From: Methanoculleus oceani
GTDB taxonomy: Archaea > Halobacteriota > Methanomicrobia > Methanomicrobiales > Methanoculleaceae
Assembly: GCF_023702065.1 (NCBI RefSeq)
Contig: NZ_QFDM01000001.1
Span: 744,001 to 808,000 of the forward strand
Direction: 5' to 3'
DNA length: 64,000 nucleotides
Shown: piece by piece, positions 14,406 through 21,860 of the stretch
Numbering within the stretch: position 1 is the first letter of the stretch
Layout: every line of letters begins with the position of its first letter
Program-made: the position numbers and the translations under genes
Notes under the pieces: model-generated
What the model saw: the letters and a program-made list of their open reading frames with translations, nothing else
The model's database searches: none
Told to the model about the DNA's origin: nothing

Positions 14406-15845
14406 ATGACCGACCACCTCACGCTCCTGCAGATGAACGACTCGCACGGGTATCTGGAATCGCACCAGGAACTCTTCTATGCCGGCGGACCGGCCGGGTA
14501 CCGGGCGGCAGGGGGGTATGCCCGGATAGCCGCGCTCCTTGAGGGGATCCGTGGTGCGCGACCGGGAAGGGTGCTCGCGTTCGACTGCGGCGACACCATC
14601 CACGGGACCTACCCTGCCGTCGAATCGAAGGGCGAGGCACTCGTCCCGGTGCTGAACGCCCTCGGGTTCGATGCGATGACCGCCCACTGGGAGTTCGCCT
14701 ACGGCCCGGAGCAGTTCCGGAAGGTGGCCGGGAGGCTCGACTACCCGGTCCTCGCCGACAACTGCTACGACGACGCGACCGGGGACCCGGTCTTTCCCCC
14801 GTACACGGTCTGCGAGACCGAAGGACTGCAGGTGGGCGTCATAGGGATCGCCGCCACAATCGTCGACAAGGTGATGCCGGAGTCCTTCTCGGAGGGGATC
14901 CGGTTCTCCCTCGGGAACGCCGAACTCCCCGGCCATATCGCCCATCTCCGCGACGAGGAGGGGGTGGATCTCGTCGTGGTGATATCTCACCTCGGCTTTC
15001 CCCAGGAGGTGAAACTCGCCCGGGAGGTGGACGGGATCGACGTCCTCCTCTCGGGGCACACCCACAACCGGCTCTTTGAGCCTGCGGTCGTCAACGACAC
15101 CGTCATCATACAGTCCGGCTGCCATGGCTCCTTCCTCGGGCGGCTTGACCTCACGGTCGAAAACAGGCGGGTGACACGCTTCGACCACGAACTCATCGTC
15201 GTCGGCGAGGAGATCCGGCCCGATCCCGGCGTCGAGGAGATGGTCGAGGGGATCATGGAACCCCACCGCGAGTACCTCTCCCGGGTCGTCGGGGAGACCC
15301 GGACGGGTCTTAACCGGAACACGGTTCTCGAGGCCACGATGGACAACCTTCTCCTGCAGGCGCTCATCGACGCCACCGGTGCCCAGATAGCGTTCTCGAA
15401 CGGCTGGCGCTACGGCGCCCCGGTGCCGCCCGGCCCGGTCACGGTAAACGACCTCTGGAACATCATCCCGGTGAACCCCCCGGTCTCGACGGTCGAGATC
15501 ACGGGCCGGGAACTCAAGGCGATGATGGAGGAGAACCTGGAGCGGACCTTTGCGCGGGACCCCTACGAGCAGATGGGCGGCTACGTGAAGCGGTGTATGG
15601 GGGTCAACCTCTACTGCAAACTTGAAAACCCGCCCGGGCTCCGTATCCAGGAGTTCTTTGCCGGGGGGAAACGGCTCGATCCGGACGCCGTCTACCATGC
15701 GGCGTTCGTCACCGGGCAGGGCGTGCCGCCGGCCTACGGGAAGACCCGCCAGGACCTCGATCTCCGGGCGATCGAGGCGCTCGAACGCTACCTGGCGAAA
15801 GGACCCGTCAGCGCCGATCTCCGCGGGAGCGTGACGGCGATATGA
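14406..15845 (+). CDS. 5'-nucleotidase-like bifunctional metallophosphoesterase
   Basis: The 479-residue protein has the calcineurin-like phosphoesterase motifs: LLQMNDSHGYL (residues about 5-15), DCGDTIHGTYPA (about 60), DNCYDDATG (about 118) and LSGHTHNRLFEP (about 216). The 5'-nucleotidase C-terminal domain follows (NGWRYGAPVPPGPVTVNDLW, about 335). UshA-type members split nucleotides or cyclic nucleotides outside the cell, yet no signal peptide is visible, so it may act in the cytoplasm. Its stop overlaps the ATG of the next gene (ATGA). Confidence 0.88.
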   Translation: MTDHLTLLQMNDSHGYLESHQELFYAGGPAGYRAAGGYARIAALLEGIRGARPGRVLAFDCGDTIHGTYPAVESKGEALVPVLNALGFDAMTAHWEFAYGPEQFRKVAGRLDYPVLADNCYDDATGDPVFPPYTVCETEGLQVGVIGIAATIVDKVMPESFSEGIRFSLGNAELPGHIAHLRDEEGVDLVVVISHLGFPQEVKLAREVDGIDVLLSGHTHNRLFEPAVVNDTVIIQSGCHGSFLGRLDLTVENRRVTRFDHELIVVGEEIRPDPGVEEMVEGIMEPHREYLSRVVGETRTGLNRNTVLEATMDNLLLQALIDATGAQIAFSNGWRYGAPVPPGPVTVNDLWNIIPVNPPVSTVEITGRELKAMMEENLERTFARDPYEQMGGYVKRCMGVNLYCKLENPPGLRIQEFFAGGKRLDPDAVYHAAFVTGQGVPPAYGKTRQDLDLRAIEALERYLAKGPVSADLRGSVTAI

Positions 15846-16180
15846 CCCTCTCCCCGCGGGTCGTCATCCACCTGGACGAGCGCCAGAAGGCGACCCTGGC
15901 CCTGAGGAGCGCGAAAAACCTCATCACCGATCTTGCGGGTGTCGAGGTCGAGGTGGTGGTCCACGCCGACGGGGTGGAGGGACTCCGTGCAGGCGGCCCG
16001 AACACCGACCTCATGGGCCTGCTCGCGGGCCAGGGGGTCCGGTTCCTTGTCTGCGAGCAGGCGCTCCGCTCCCGGAATTTAACCCCGGAGAACTTCCCCG
16101 GCTACGTGGAGACCGTCCCGTCCGGCATCGTGGAACTGGTCGTCAGGCAGGCGGAGGGCTGGTGCTATCTCCGGCCGTGA
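15842..16180 (+). CDS. DsrE-like small protein
   Basis: The 112-residue protein has a DsrE/F-like alpha-beta layout: RVVIHLDERQKATLALRSAKN, EVEVVVHADGVEGLRAG, then LAGQGVRFLVCEQALRSRN with a Cys at the position that is often the sulfur carrier. In sulfur relay systems such proteins pass persulfide; here only the fold is claimed. Translation is coupled to the phosphoesterase by ATGA, an uncommon pairing. Confidence 0.68.
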   Translation: MTLSPRVVIHLDERQKATLALRSAKNLITDLAGVEVEVVVHADGVEGLRAGGPNTDLMGLLAGQGVRFLVCEQALRSRNLTPENFPGYVETVPSGIVELVVRQAEGWCYLRP

Positions 16181-16195
16181 AAAAAGAAAGGTATC

Positions 16196-16573
16196 TTATG
16201 CCAGCAGAACGGCGTTGACCACGCCGTCCTGGCTCGGCCTGCTGACGATCCGTGCGCGTCCCATTTCGGTCTTGATGATGGCGCCTCTGGTCAGGAGGTT
16301 CCGGCGGACATAGTTCGGGTTGGCGCTGTTTGCCTCGACCGTCTCGATCTTCGCCTTCCTGGTCTCGCCGGTTGCGGGGTTCGCGACCGTCGCGTATTCT
16401 ACCCGGAGCGCCCGGACCTTCTGGTTGCCCCCGTAGGTGCGGACAACTTTCCTGCGTTCTTCACCGATGTGCGTCTCTGCCGGAGCTCTTCCGATCTCCG
16501 ACCTCTTCTTGCCCTGGGAGGTGTGGTAGCGTCCACCCGACGGCTTCCGTACTGATCTTCCTTGCCACTGCAT
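16196..16573 (-). CDS. rps8e: Ribosomal protein S8e
   Basis: The 125-residue protein has the S8e signature MQWQGRSVRKPSGGRYHTSQ, then KKRSEIGRAPAETHIG, GGNQKVRALR and a C-terminus ending SRPSQDGVVNAVLLA. It binds 16S rRNA in the small subunit. Length and start agree with archaeal members. AT-rich DNA at about 16630-16665 (minus-strand AGTTATAGC) is the likely promoter. Confidence 0.97.
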   Translation of the reverse strand: MQWQGRSVRKPSGGRYHTSQGKKRSEIGRAPAETHIGEERRKVVRTYGGNQKVRALRVEYATVANPATGETRKAKIETVEANSANPNYVRRNLLTRGAIIKTEMGRARIVSRPSQDGVVNAVLLA

Positions 16574-16679
16574 ATGACCACCGAAATACTCTGTTGAGGA
16601 CGCGATACCCTTTCGAGGGGTAGCAATCTCTCGTTAAAGTGCTATAACTATTCGAGACCGGGATATTTAACTCTGCTGA

Positions 16680-17327
16680 TCAGGCGAGGATCGCGTCCAG
16701 CAGCGCCTCGAGCCCTTCCCCGGTCTTCATGTTCGTCCGGAAGACCTTCATCTCCGGGTTGTAGCGGTGCATATCCTCTTCCATCCGGTCGAGGTTGGCG
16801 CCGACGAACCCGGCGAGGTCGACCTTGTTGATGACGCCGATATTGCTGCTGCGAAACATCATCGGGTGCTTGTTCACCACATCGTCCCCCTCCGTCGAAC
16901 TGACGACGACGATCCTCTTCTCGGCGCCCAGCCGGAAATCGGTCGGGCAGACCATGTTGCCGACGTTTTCTATGAAGAGGATATCGATCTCATCGAGCGG
17001 CAGGTGCTCGATGGCGTGCTCCACCAGGTGGGCATCGAGGTGGCACTCCTTCCCGGTGTTTGCGTTGTAGGCCGGGACGCCGAGGGCCACGATCCGCCTG
17101 AAGTCGTCGTCGCCGTAGACGTCCCCGGCGATGGCGCCGGGGCGGAGGCCCCGCTCCTGAAGCCGCGGCACAAGACGCTCGATCAGGGCGGTCTTCCCCG
17201 ACCCGATGGCGCCGAGGAGGTCGAACGCCCGGATGCCGTGGGCCTTGAGGAGGTCTGCGTTGGCGTCTGCGATGCGGTTGTTGACATCGTAGATGTCCTT
17301 CTCCACATGGACGTCGATATGATGCAT
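16680..17327 (-). CDS. hypB: Hydrogenase/urease nickel-insertion GTPase HypB
   Basis: This 215-residue G3E-family GTPase delivers nickel to the [NiFe] hydrogenase precursor together with HypA. It has a P-loop GAIGSGKTALIE (about 40-51), the metal-binding region NTGKECHLDAHLVEHA (about 89-104), switch-region FIENVGNMVCP and the base motif NKVD. The His-rich N-terminus of some bacterial HypBs is reduced to MHHIDVHVEKD. ATG at 17327 fits a minus-strand TATA (17351-17360) about 25 bases upstream of a transcript start near it. ATG at 17345 is an alternative. No hydrogenase gene lies in the window. Confidence 0.94.
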   Translation of the reverse strand: MHHIDVHVEKDIYDVNNRIADANADLLKAHGIRAFDLLGAIGSGKTALIERLVPRLQERGLRPGAIAGDVYGDDDFRRIVALGVPAYNANTGKECHLDAHLVEHAIEHLPLDEIDILFIENVGNMVCPTDFRLGAEKRIVVVSSTEGDDVVNKHPMMFRSSNIGVINKVDLAGFVGANLDRMEEDMHRYNPEMKVFRTNMKTGEGLEALLDAILA

Positions 17328-17345
17328 GGTACGTACTGTGATCAT

Positions 17346-17382
17346 GATCTGTTTATAGGTTAACCACCCAAACCGTACAGCA
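17346..17382. promoter_or_regulatory. Short divergent promoter between hypB and srp19
   Basis: This spacer serves both directions. It carries the minus-strand TATA ACCTATAAAC (17351-17360) for hypB and an 8-bp perfect palindrome GGTTAACC (17358-17365). No clear plus-strand TATA lies here other than through the same AT patch. Confidence 0.45.
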
Positions 17383-17655
17383 ATGAGCGCTGAACGCATC
17401 CTGTACCCCTGTTACTTCGACGTCACGTTAGAGCGGCGGGAGGGGCGTCGCGTCGCAAAAAATCTCGGCGTGAAGTCCCCGGATCTTCCCGCCATCGAGG
17501 CCGTTCTGCGGAAGATGAAGGTCCCGCACCGGGTCGAGGAGCACCACCACCCTGCCCGGTGGGCGGAGCGCGAAGGCCGGATCGTGGCGGAATGGGAAGG
17601 GAGCAAGGAAGACCTGATCCGGAAGGTCGCGAGCGGTCTTGCCGGCCGGAAGTGA
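17383..17655 (+). CDS. srp19: Signal recognition particle protein SRP19
   Basis: The 90-residue protein binds 7S RNA and stages SRP assembly. It shows the family core: ERILYPCYFDVTLERREGRR, then KNLGVKSPDL, KMKVPHRVEEHHHPARWAE and a basic tail. The length is normal. The PHP phosphoesterase gene follows after two bases, suggesting cotranscription. Confidence 0.95.
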   Translation: MSAERILYPCYFDVTLERREGRRVAKNLGVKSPDLPAIEAVLRKMKVPHRVEEHHHPARWAEREGRIVAEWEGSKEDLIRKVASGLAGRK

Positions 17656-17657
17656 TC

Positions 17658-18302
17658 ATGTACGACCTGCACACCCATACCATCCTCTCCGACGGCGAAC
17701 TTCTCCCGACGGAGCTGGTTCGCCGGGCTGCCGTGCTCGGCTACGACACCCTCGCCGTCACCGACCACGCGGACGCCTCCAACCTCGCGCATCTGGTGGA
17801 GGCTGTGGGAGAATGCCGGGAATCGGCACGATGTTACGGCGTGAACCTGCTCGTCGGGGTGGAGCTCACCCACGTCCCGCCGTCCCTGATCCCGGTATTT
17901 GCGCGCGACGCAAAACGGCTCGGAGCCGATATCGTCGTGGTCCACGGCGAGACGGTGGTGGAGCCGGTCGCCCCCGGAACCAATCACACCGCATGCACGT
18001 GCGAGTACGTGGACGTGCTCGCACACCCGGGGCTCATAGCGGTCGAGGATGCCCGCGCAGCTGCGGAGCGCGGGGTTGCGCTCGAAATAACCTCCCGGGG
18101 AGGGCACAACCGGACCAACGGCCACGTGGTGCGGGTGGCCCGGGAGGCCGGCTGCCGGCTTGTAGTCGATTCCGATACGCATGCACCGTCCGATCTGATG
18201 TCAAAGGAGGCACGGTGGGCGGTCGCGCTCGGCGCCGGGCTGACGGAGGCGGAATCGCGGGAAGTCCTCTCTGTGGATAGAAATCGGCTCCTTCAGAAGT
18301 GA
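17658..18302 (+). CDS. PHP-domain metal-dependent phosphoesterase
   Basis: The 214-residue protein begins MYDLHTHTILSDGELLP, the PHP H-x-H motif, followed by LAVTDHADASN and later HVPPSLIPV, VVHGETVVEPV, LAHPGLI and DSDTHAPSDL. These supply the His/Asp ligands of a trinuclear metal site. Single-domain members act as histidinol phosphatase or related phosphoesterases; the substrate is not fixed by the sequence. ATG at 17658 lies two bases after the srp19 stop. Confidence 0.85.
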   Translation: MYDLHTHTILSDGELLPTELVRRAAVLGYDTLAVTDHADASNLAHLVEAVGECRESARCYGVNLLVGVELTHVPPSLIPVFARDAKRLGADIVVVHGETVVEPVAPGTNHTACTCEYVDVLAHPGLIAVEDARAAAERGVALEITSRGGHNRTNGHVVRVAREAGCRLVVDSDTHAPSDLMSKEARWAVALGAGLTEAESREVLSVDRNRLLQK

Positions 18303-18305
18303 GAT

Positions 18306-18375
18306 GAAGTATTTATAATTTAGCAAAATGTTTTTATACCCTCAGGGTCAATATATATATGTTACTAAATACTTC
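18306..18375. promoter_or_regulatory. gar1-tfb promoter with flanking 10-bp inverted repeat
   Basis: Two TATA boxes are visible, GTTTTTATACC (18330-18340) and CAATATATATATG (18349-18361). They are enclosed by a perfect inverted repeat, GAAGTATTTA (18306-18315) and TAAATACTTC (18366-18375). The second arm lies near the expected transcript start. Such a pair flanking a core promoter could bind a looping repressor or serve TFB autoregulation (inference). Confidence 0.6.
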
Positions 18376-18404
18376 CAACTATAGTATCCCCTAGAGGTTG
18401 CAGT

Positions 18405-18629
18405 TTGCGGTTAATCGGACGTTCTGTAAGTGTTTGTGGCAATCGCTTGTTAATCTTGCGATGTGATGCTGCACAGTTGCCCCGCCTCTACGGTGAGGCT
18501 GTGGATCGCCGGTTAAAACCCGTAGGGAAGGTAGTTGACATCTTTGGGAATATATCATCTCCCTATGCCGTAGTCCTCTGCTACAATGACTGTCCCGTGC
18601 AGGCTGGCGAGAAGATATTTGCAAAATAG
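18405..18629 (+). CDS. gar1: H/ACA ribonucleoprotein subunit Gar1
   Basis: The 74-residue protein matches the core of archaeal Gar1: RLKPVGKVVDIFGNISSPYA, then a segment ending GEKIFAK, the beta-barrel that contacts Cbf5. It assists H/ACA-guided pseudouridylation of rRNA. The start is TTG at 18405, supported by GAGGT at 18394-18398. No ATG is available in frame before the conserved part. It lies 11 bases upstream of tfb, a neighbour pair conserved in euryarchaea. Confidence 0.9.
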   Translation: MRLIGRSVSVCGNRLLILRCDAAQLPRLYGEAVDRRLKPVGKVVDIFGNISSPYAVVLCYNDCPVQAGEKIFAK

Positions 18630-18640
18630 GTGAATAATCG

Positions 18641-19654
18641 ATGGCAGAAGTAGAAAAATTGAAGCAGCTGCAGTTGCAGCGTGAGGCCCTGAAGAAGAGA
18701 GGGGAGCAGAAGGTCAAAGAGACGGAGAAGAAGCGCACCGAGGAGAGCGTCCAGTCCGTCTGCCCCGAGTGCGGCAGCCGCCAGCTCGTTCACGACTACG
18801 AGCGTGCCGAACTCGTATGCCAGAACTGCGGTCTCGTCCTCGACGAGGAGTTCATCGACCGCGGCCCCGAGTGGCGTGCATTCGATCACGACCAGCGCAT
18901 GAAGCGCTCCCGTGTCGGCGCACCGATGACGTTCACGATCCACGACAAGGGTCTCTCGACGATGATCGACTGGAGGAACCGTGACTCCTACGGCCGCGCG
19001 ATCTCGAGCAAGAACCGCGCCCAGCTCTACCGGCTCCGGAAGTGGCAGCGGCGCATCCGTGTCTCGAATGCGACCGAGCGGAACCTGGCGTTCGCGCTCT
19101 CGGAACTGGACCGGATGGCGTCTGCGCTCGGTCTGCCCCGGAACGTGCGCGAGACCGCTGCGGTCGTCTACCGCGACGCTGTGGACAAGAACCTGATCCG
19201 CGGCCGGAGTATCGAGGGTGTCGCGGCAGCGGCGCTGTATGCGGCATGCCGCCAGTGCAGCGTTCCCCGGACGCTTGACGAGATCGCCGAGGTCTCCCGG
19301 GTATCGAGGAAAGAGATCGGACGCACCTACCGGTTCATCTCCCGTGAGCTCGGTCTGAAACTCCTGCCGACGTCGCCGATCGACTACGTACCGCGCTTCT
19401 GCTCGGGCCTGAACCTGAAGGGCGAGGTCCAGAGCCGGGCGGTCGAGATCCTCCGGCAGGCAGGCGAGCGCGAACTTACGAGCGGCAGAGGCCCGACGGG
19501 CGTCGCTGCGGCCGCCATCTACATCTCCTCGATCCTCGGCGGAGAGCGGCGCACCCAGCGCGAGGTCGCCGAGGTTGCGGGCGTAACCGAGGTCACGATC
19601 AGGAACAGATATAAGGAACTGGCAGAAAAATTAGATATCGAGATCATACTCTGA
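18641..19654 (+). CDS. tfb: Transcription initiation factor TFB
   Basis: The 337-residue TFIIB homologue recruits RNA polymerase to TBP-bound promoters. The zinc ribbon uses Cys 41, 44, 60 and 63 (CPECGSRQL, then LVCQNCGLV). The B-reader/linker region [20 protein letters not shown] follows. Two cyclin repeats occupy about 140-230 and 235-330, the second ending near [19 protein letters not shown]. The N-terminal 38 residues are a charged helix, longer than usual. AGGTGA, overlapping the gar1 stop, is its ribosome site. Confidence 0.98.
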   Translation: MAEVEKLKQLQLQREALKKRGEQKVKETEKKRTEESVQSVCPECGSRQLVHDYERAELVCQNCGLVLDEEFIDRGPEWRAFDHDQRMKRSRVGAPMTFTIHDKGLSTMIDWRNRDSYGRAISSKNRAQLYRLRKWQRRIRVSNATERNLAFALSELDRMASALGLPRNVRETAAVVYRDAVDKNLIRGRSIEGVAAAALYAACRQCSVPRTLDEIAEVSRVSRKEIGRTYRFISRELGLKLLPTSPIDYVPRFCSGLNLKGEVQSRAVEILRQAGERELTSGRGPTGVAAAAIYISSILGGERRTQREVAEVAGVTEVTIRNRYKELAEKLDIEIIL

Positions 19655-19666
19655 TCTCCTATCTTT

Positions 19667-19738
19667 GGGCTCGTAGATCAGGGGTAGATCGCTACGTTCG
19701 CAACGTAGAGGCCGCGGGTTCAAATCCCGCCGGGTCCA
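19667..19738 (+). tRNA. tRNA-Ala (CGC)
   Basis: The cloverleaf is complete: acceptor GGGCTCG with CGGGTCC, a G3-U70 wobble (the Ala identity element), anticodon arm CTACG-TTCGCAA-CGTAG with anticodon CGC, and T arm GCGGG-TTCAAAT-CCCGC. The discriminator is A. CCA is not encoded. A T-run at 19748-19755 follows and probably ends transcription. Confidence 0.96.
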
Positions 19739-19779
19739 TTGAGTGTCTCTTTTTTTACTGACTTCTTTAAACGTTCATA

Positions 19780-19847
19780 GGCGACCGCAGGTCGCCGGGG
19801 GTTTCGAAAGGGGCGAAGCCCCTTCGGTCTGTTCACCCCCGAAACCC
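19780..19847. repeat. Structured GC-rich element with three nested hairpins
   Basis: A 7-bp triloop hairpin GGCGACC-GCA-GGTCGCC (19780-19796) is followed by a long-range stem GGGTTTC (19799-19805) with GAAACCC (19841-19847). That stem encloses AAGGGGC-GAA-GCCCCTT (19808-19824). It sits between tRNA-Ala and the convergent CotH gene. The compact fold resembles a dispersed structured repeat or transcript end; no second copy is in the window. Confidence 0.5.
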
Positions 19848-19901
19848 TGGCCGACGGATTCCCGCAGCCGGTTCTCCTTGAACCATACCGGCCCTGCTCG
19901 T

Positions 19902-21665
19902 TCATCCTGTGACGGGCACCGCCTGATCCGGCAGCACCAGCATGAACCCGGTCGTTCCCTGCAGGGAGACGTCTGCGGATGCTTTGTTCGAGTACGGGTT
20001 GACGTAGGTCTCAAGCGTCGTCCGGTTCCCGGACCCGTCCTCCCGGGCGATCCGGAGATCCCACTGAGAGTAGTCGCCGTCCCTGACCGCCGCGTCGACG
20101 ACGAACCAGTTCTCCGCCGGGAAACAGCATGACTCGACGTCGTTCCTATAGTAGAGGGTCAGTTCGCCGCGGACCTCGGCGTCGCCCGCATCGAATCGCC
20201 AGCGCCGATCGATACCGGGATTGATCCCGGTCCGGTTCACCGTCGCGGCGATCGTGCCCGGCTCCGTCACCTCCGCGACCTCGAGGGTTGCAATCACCCA
20301 CCCGCCGGGGTCGGTGAAGTAGACGGTGCTCCCCTCCGGCTCTGCCGGTATCGCTGCTGAGGCAGTATAGGGCTCCCCCGAGCCGGGCGCAATCGCTCTC
20401 TCGATGAACCGGTACCGGAGCCGTACGAAGTCCAGCACCGCTTCGGTGTGGTATGCCGTGTAGCCGAGGTCGCCGTGATGGTTCTGCGGGTGCAGTGCGA
20501 ACGCGTCCTCCCCCGGCGTGATGTTCAGTCTGTCCCCGATCGCCTCCTCGTGCGCATCAAGCTGCCCGGCATAATACTCTTCGGTGAAGACCTCGTTCAT
20601 CAGGAATGCCATGCGGAGATCGAGCCGCTCACGGAGCCCTGGAGTCTCGAGGAACTTCTCCACCAGGTCATTGTCCCAACCGCTCGCTATCGGTGACTCG
20701 TACCCGAAGTAGTCGTTGACCGTAGCGCCTCTCCGGGTGTGCGAGCCGAACGTCAGGTCCTTGTCCCAGGGTATGACCATCCACTCCGCATCCGGATTGT
20801 CCGCGTCCAGGTAGAGCCAGTAGTCATCGCCGAAGGAGTCGACATCGCCGATGAGGTAGTGAATCGCCAGCCAGTCGATGAAGTTCTCCTCATCGAACCG
20901 TTCGAGAAAGCCTTCTTCGAACTCCGGGCCGGCAGGAGTCCGGTAGACCCAGCCGACAAGGTCCCGGAACGCTCCCCAGTCCGGTTCGCCCCGGCTGTCC
21001 ATGGTCGCTTCGAGGAAGGCTTCCGGATCGTCCTGCTCGTCAATGGGATATCCGAAGACCGAGGCGCGGTTGACCTCCGGCAGGTGGAAGTTGCCCCGGA
21101 AATCGTCGGCAACCAGGGTCCCGGCAGGGTCCAGGCCGTTGCTTTCGAGCAGATCGCCGTCGACCCGCTCCACGTGGACGTAGAGGCCTTCGTAGATGCC
21201 GTTGATGTACAGGTCGAAGTACTTCGTTCTCGGTGCCGGCTGCCCGAGAACGTGGAAGAGGTCCATCGACAGCCTCTCCCGCATCATCGTGGGATCGGTG
21301 TAAGTGGCTTTCAGGTTCATGTCGTTGCTGCCGAACAGGAACTCCTGAGGTTCGATGAACCGGATGTCGAATGATTTTTTCGGCAGCTCCCGTGAAGAGG
21401 TGCCCCGGAAGCGCACCCCCTCCAGTTCGATATCCTCGCCGTCGGGCGAGAGCCGTGCTGAGCCGTTCAGCCGTTCTTCGGATGCGTCTCCGCGGGTGTA
21501 CAGGTCGACGAGATCCTCCTCCTCCATGAAGAGATACAGGTCCTGCACGCCGGAATCCGGACTGCTCACGTTTTCCTGTCCCGCTGCCGTGGGTATGACG
21601 AAGGCTATTAGATACAGCACGATGAGCATGCCGGCCACAGCCCGGGCTGCTGAATCCATTGCCAT
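19902..21665 (-). CDS. Secreted CotH-like kinase-domain protein
   Basis: The 587-residue protein starts with a signal peptide (hydrophobic about 9-28, cleavage near PTAAGQ). The CotH fold follows: GVRFRGTSSRELPKKSFDIR (about 83-102), NGIYEGLYVHVERVDGDLL (about 155), then WLYLDADNPDAEWMVIPWDK with the PWD motif (about 280-299). Spore-coat CotH is an atypical protein kinase of secreted proteins. Here the role may be surface-protein phosphorylation (inference). The C-terminal third is a beta-rich extension without a recognised domain. A 17-base palindrome sits just upstream of the start. Confidence 0.85.
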   Translation of the reverse strand: MAMDSAARAVAGMLIVLYLIAFVIPTAAGQENVSSPDSGVQDLYLFMEEEDLVDLYTRGDASEERLNGSARLSPDGEDIELEGVRFRGTSSRELPKKSFDIRFIEPQEFLFGSNDMNLKATYTDPTMMRERLSMDLFHVLGQPAPRTKYFDLYINGIYEGLYVHVERVDGDLLESNGLDPAGTLVADDFRGNFHLPEVNRASVFGYPIDEQDDPEAFLEATMDSRGEPDWGAFRDLVGWVYRTPAGPEFEEGFLERFDEENFIDWLAIHYLIGDVDSFGDDYWLYLDADNPDAEWMVIPWDKDLTFGSHTRRGATVNDYFGYESPIASGWDNDLVEKFLETPGLRERLDLRMAFLMNEVFTEEYYAGQLDAHEEAIGDRLNITPGEDAFALHPQNHHGDLGYTAYHTEAVLDFVRLRYRFIERAIAPGSGEPYTASAAIPAEPEGSTVYFTDPGGWVIATLEVAEVTEPGTIAATVNRTGINPGIDRRWRFDAGDAEVRGELTLYYRNDVESCCFPAENWFVVDAAVRDGDYSQWDLRIAREDGSGNRTTLETYVNPYSNKASADVSLQGTTGFMLVLPDQAVPVTG

Positions 21666-21676
21666 GGCCCGCAGTC

Positions 21677-21693
21677 ATGCCGTCAGACGGCAT
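21677..21693 (-). promoter_or_regulatory. 17-base palindrome upstream of CotH gene
   Basis: ATGCCGTC-A-GACGGCAT is perfectly symmetric about one central base and ends 12 bases before the CotH start codon. It overlaps the region where the transcript start would lie, a typical repressor position. Confidence 0.6.
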
Positions 21694-21820
21694 TAAGGTT
21701 CCCCGGCAGGGAGATCGGGCGAAGCAGCACCGTGTACACGCTCATCCACGCCGACAGTCATGGCCGATAGGGCTGTAACACCGTTTCTAAAAGCCACTGA
21801 ATGCAGGGGAACATCGACGT

Positions 21821-21853
21821 AAAAAATCTGCAGAACAGGGGAGTCCCCCGTTC
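21821..21853 (-). terminator. Hairpin plus T-tract after beta-propeller gene
   Basis: On the minus strand, GAACGGGGGACTCCCC followed by TGTTC folds as a stem (arms GAAC/GTTC and GGGG/CCCC with one mismatch). TGCAG and a run of six T then follow (21821-21826 on the plus strand as A). It starts eight bases after the stop codon of the gene ending at 21861. Confidence 0.65.
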
Positions 21854-21860
21854 TCCCGGG

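Noticed and set aside
14316-15698. Minus-strand extension of the unknown gene at 13893-14315
   Set aside because: It lies opposite the well-supported phosphoesterase gene, and the translation has no family features.
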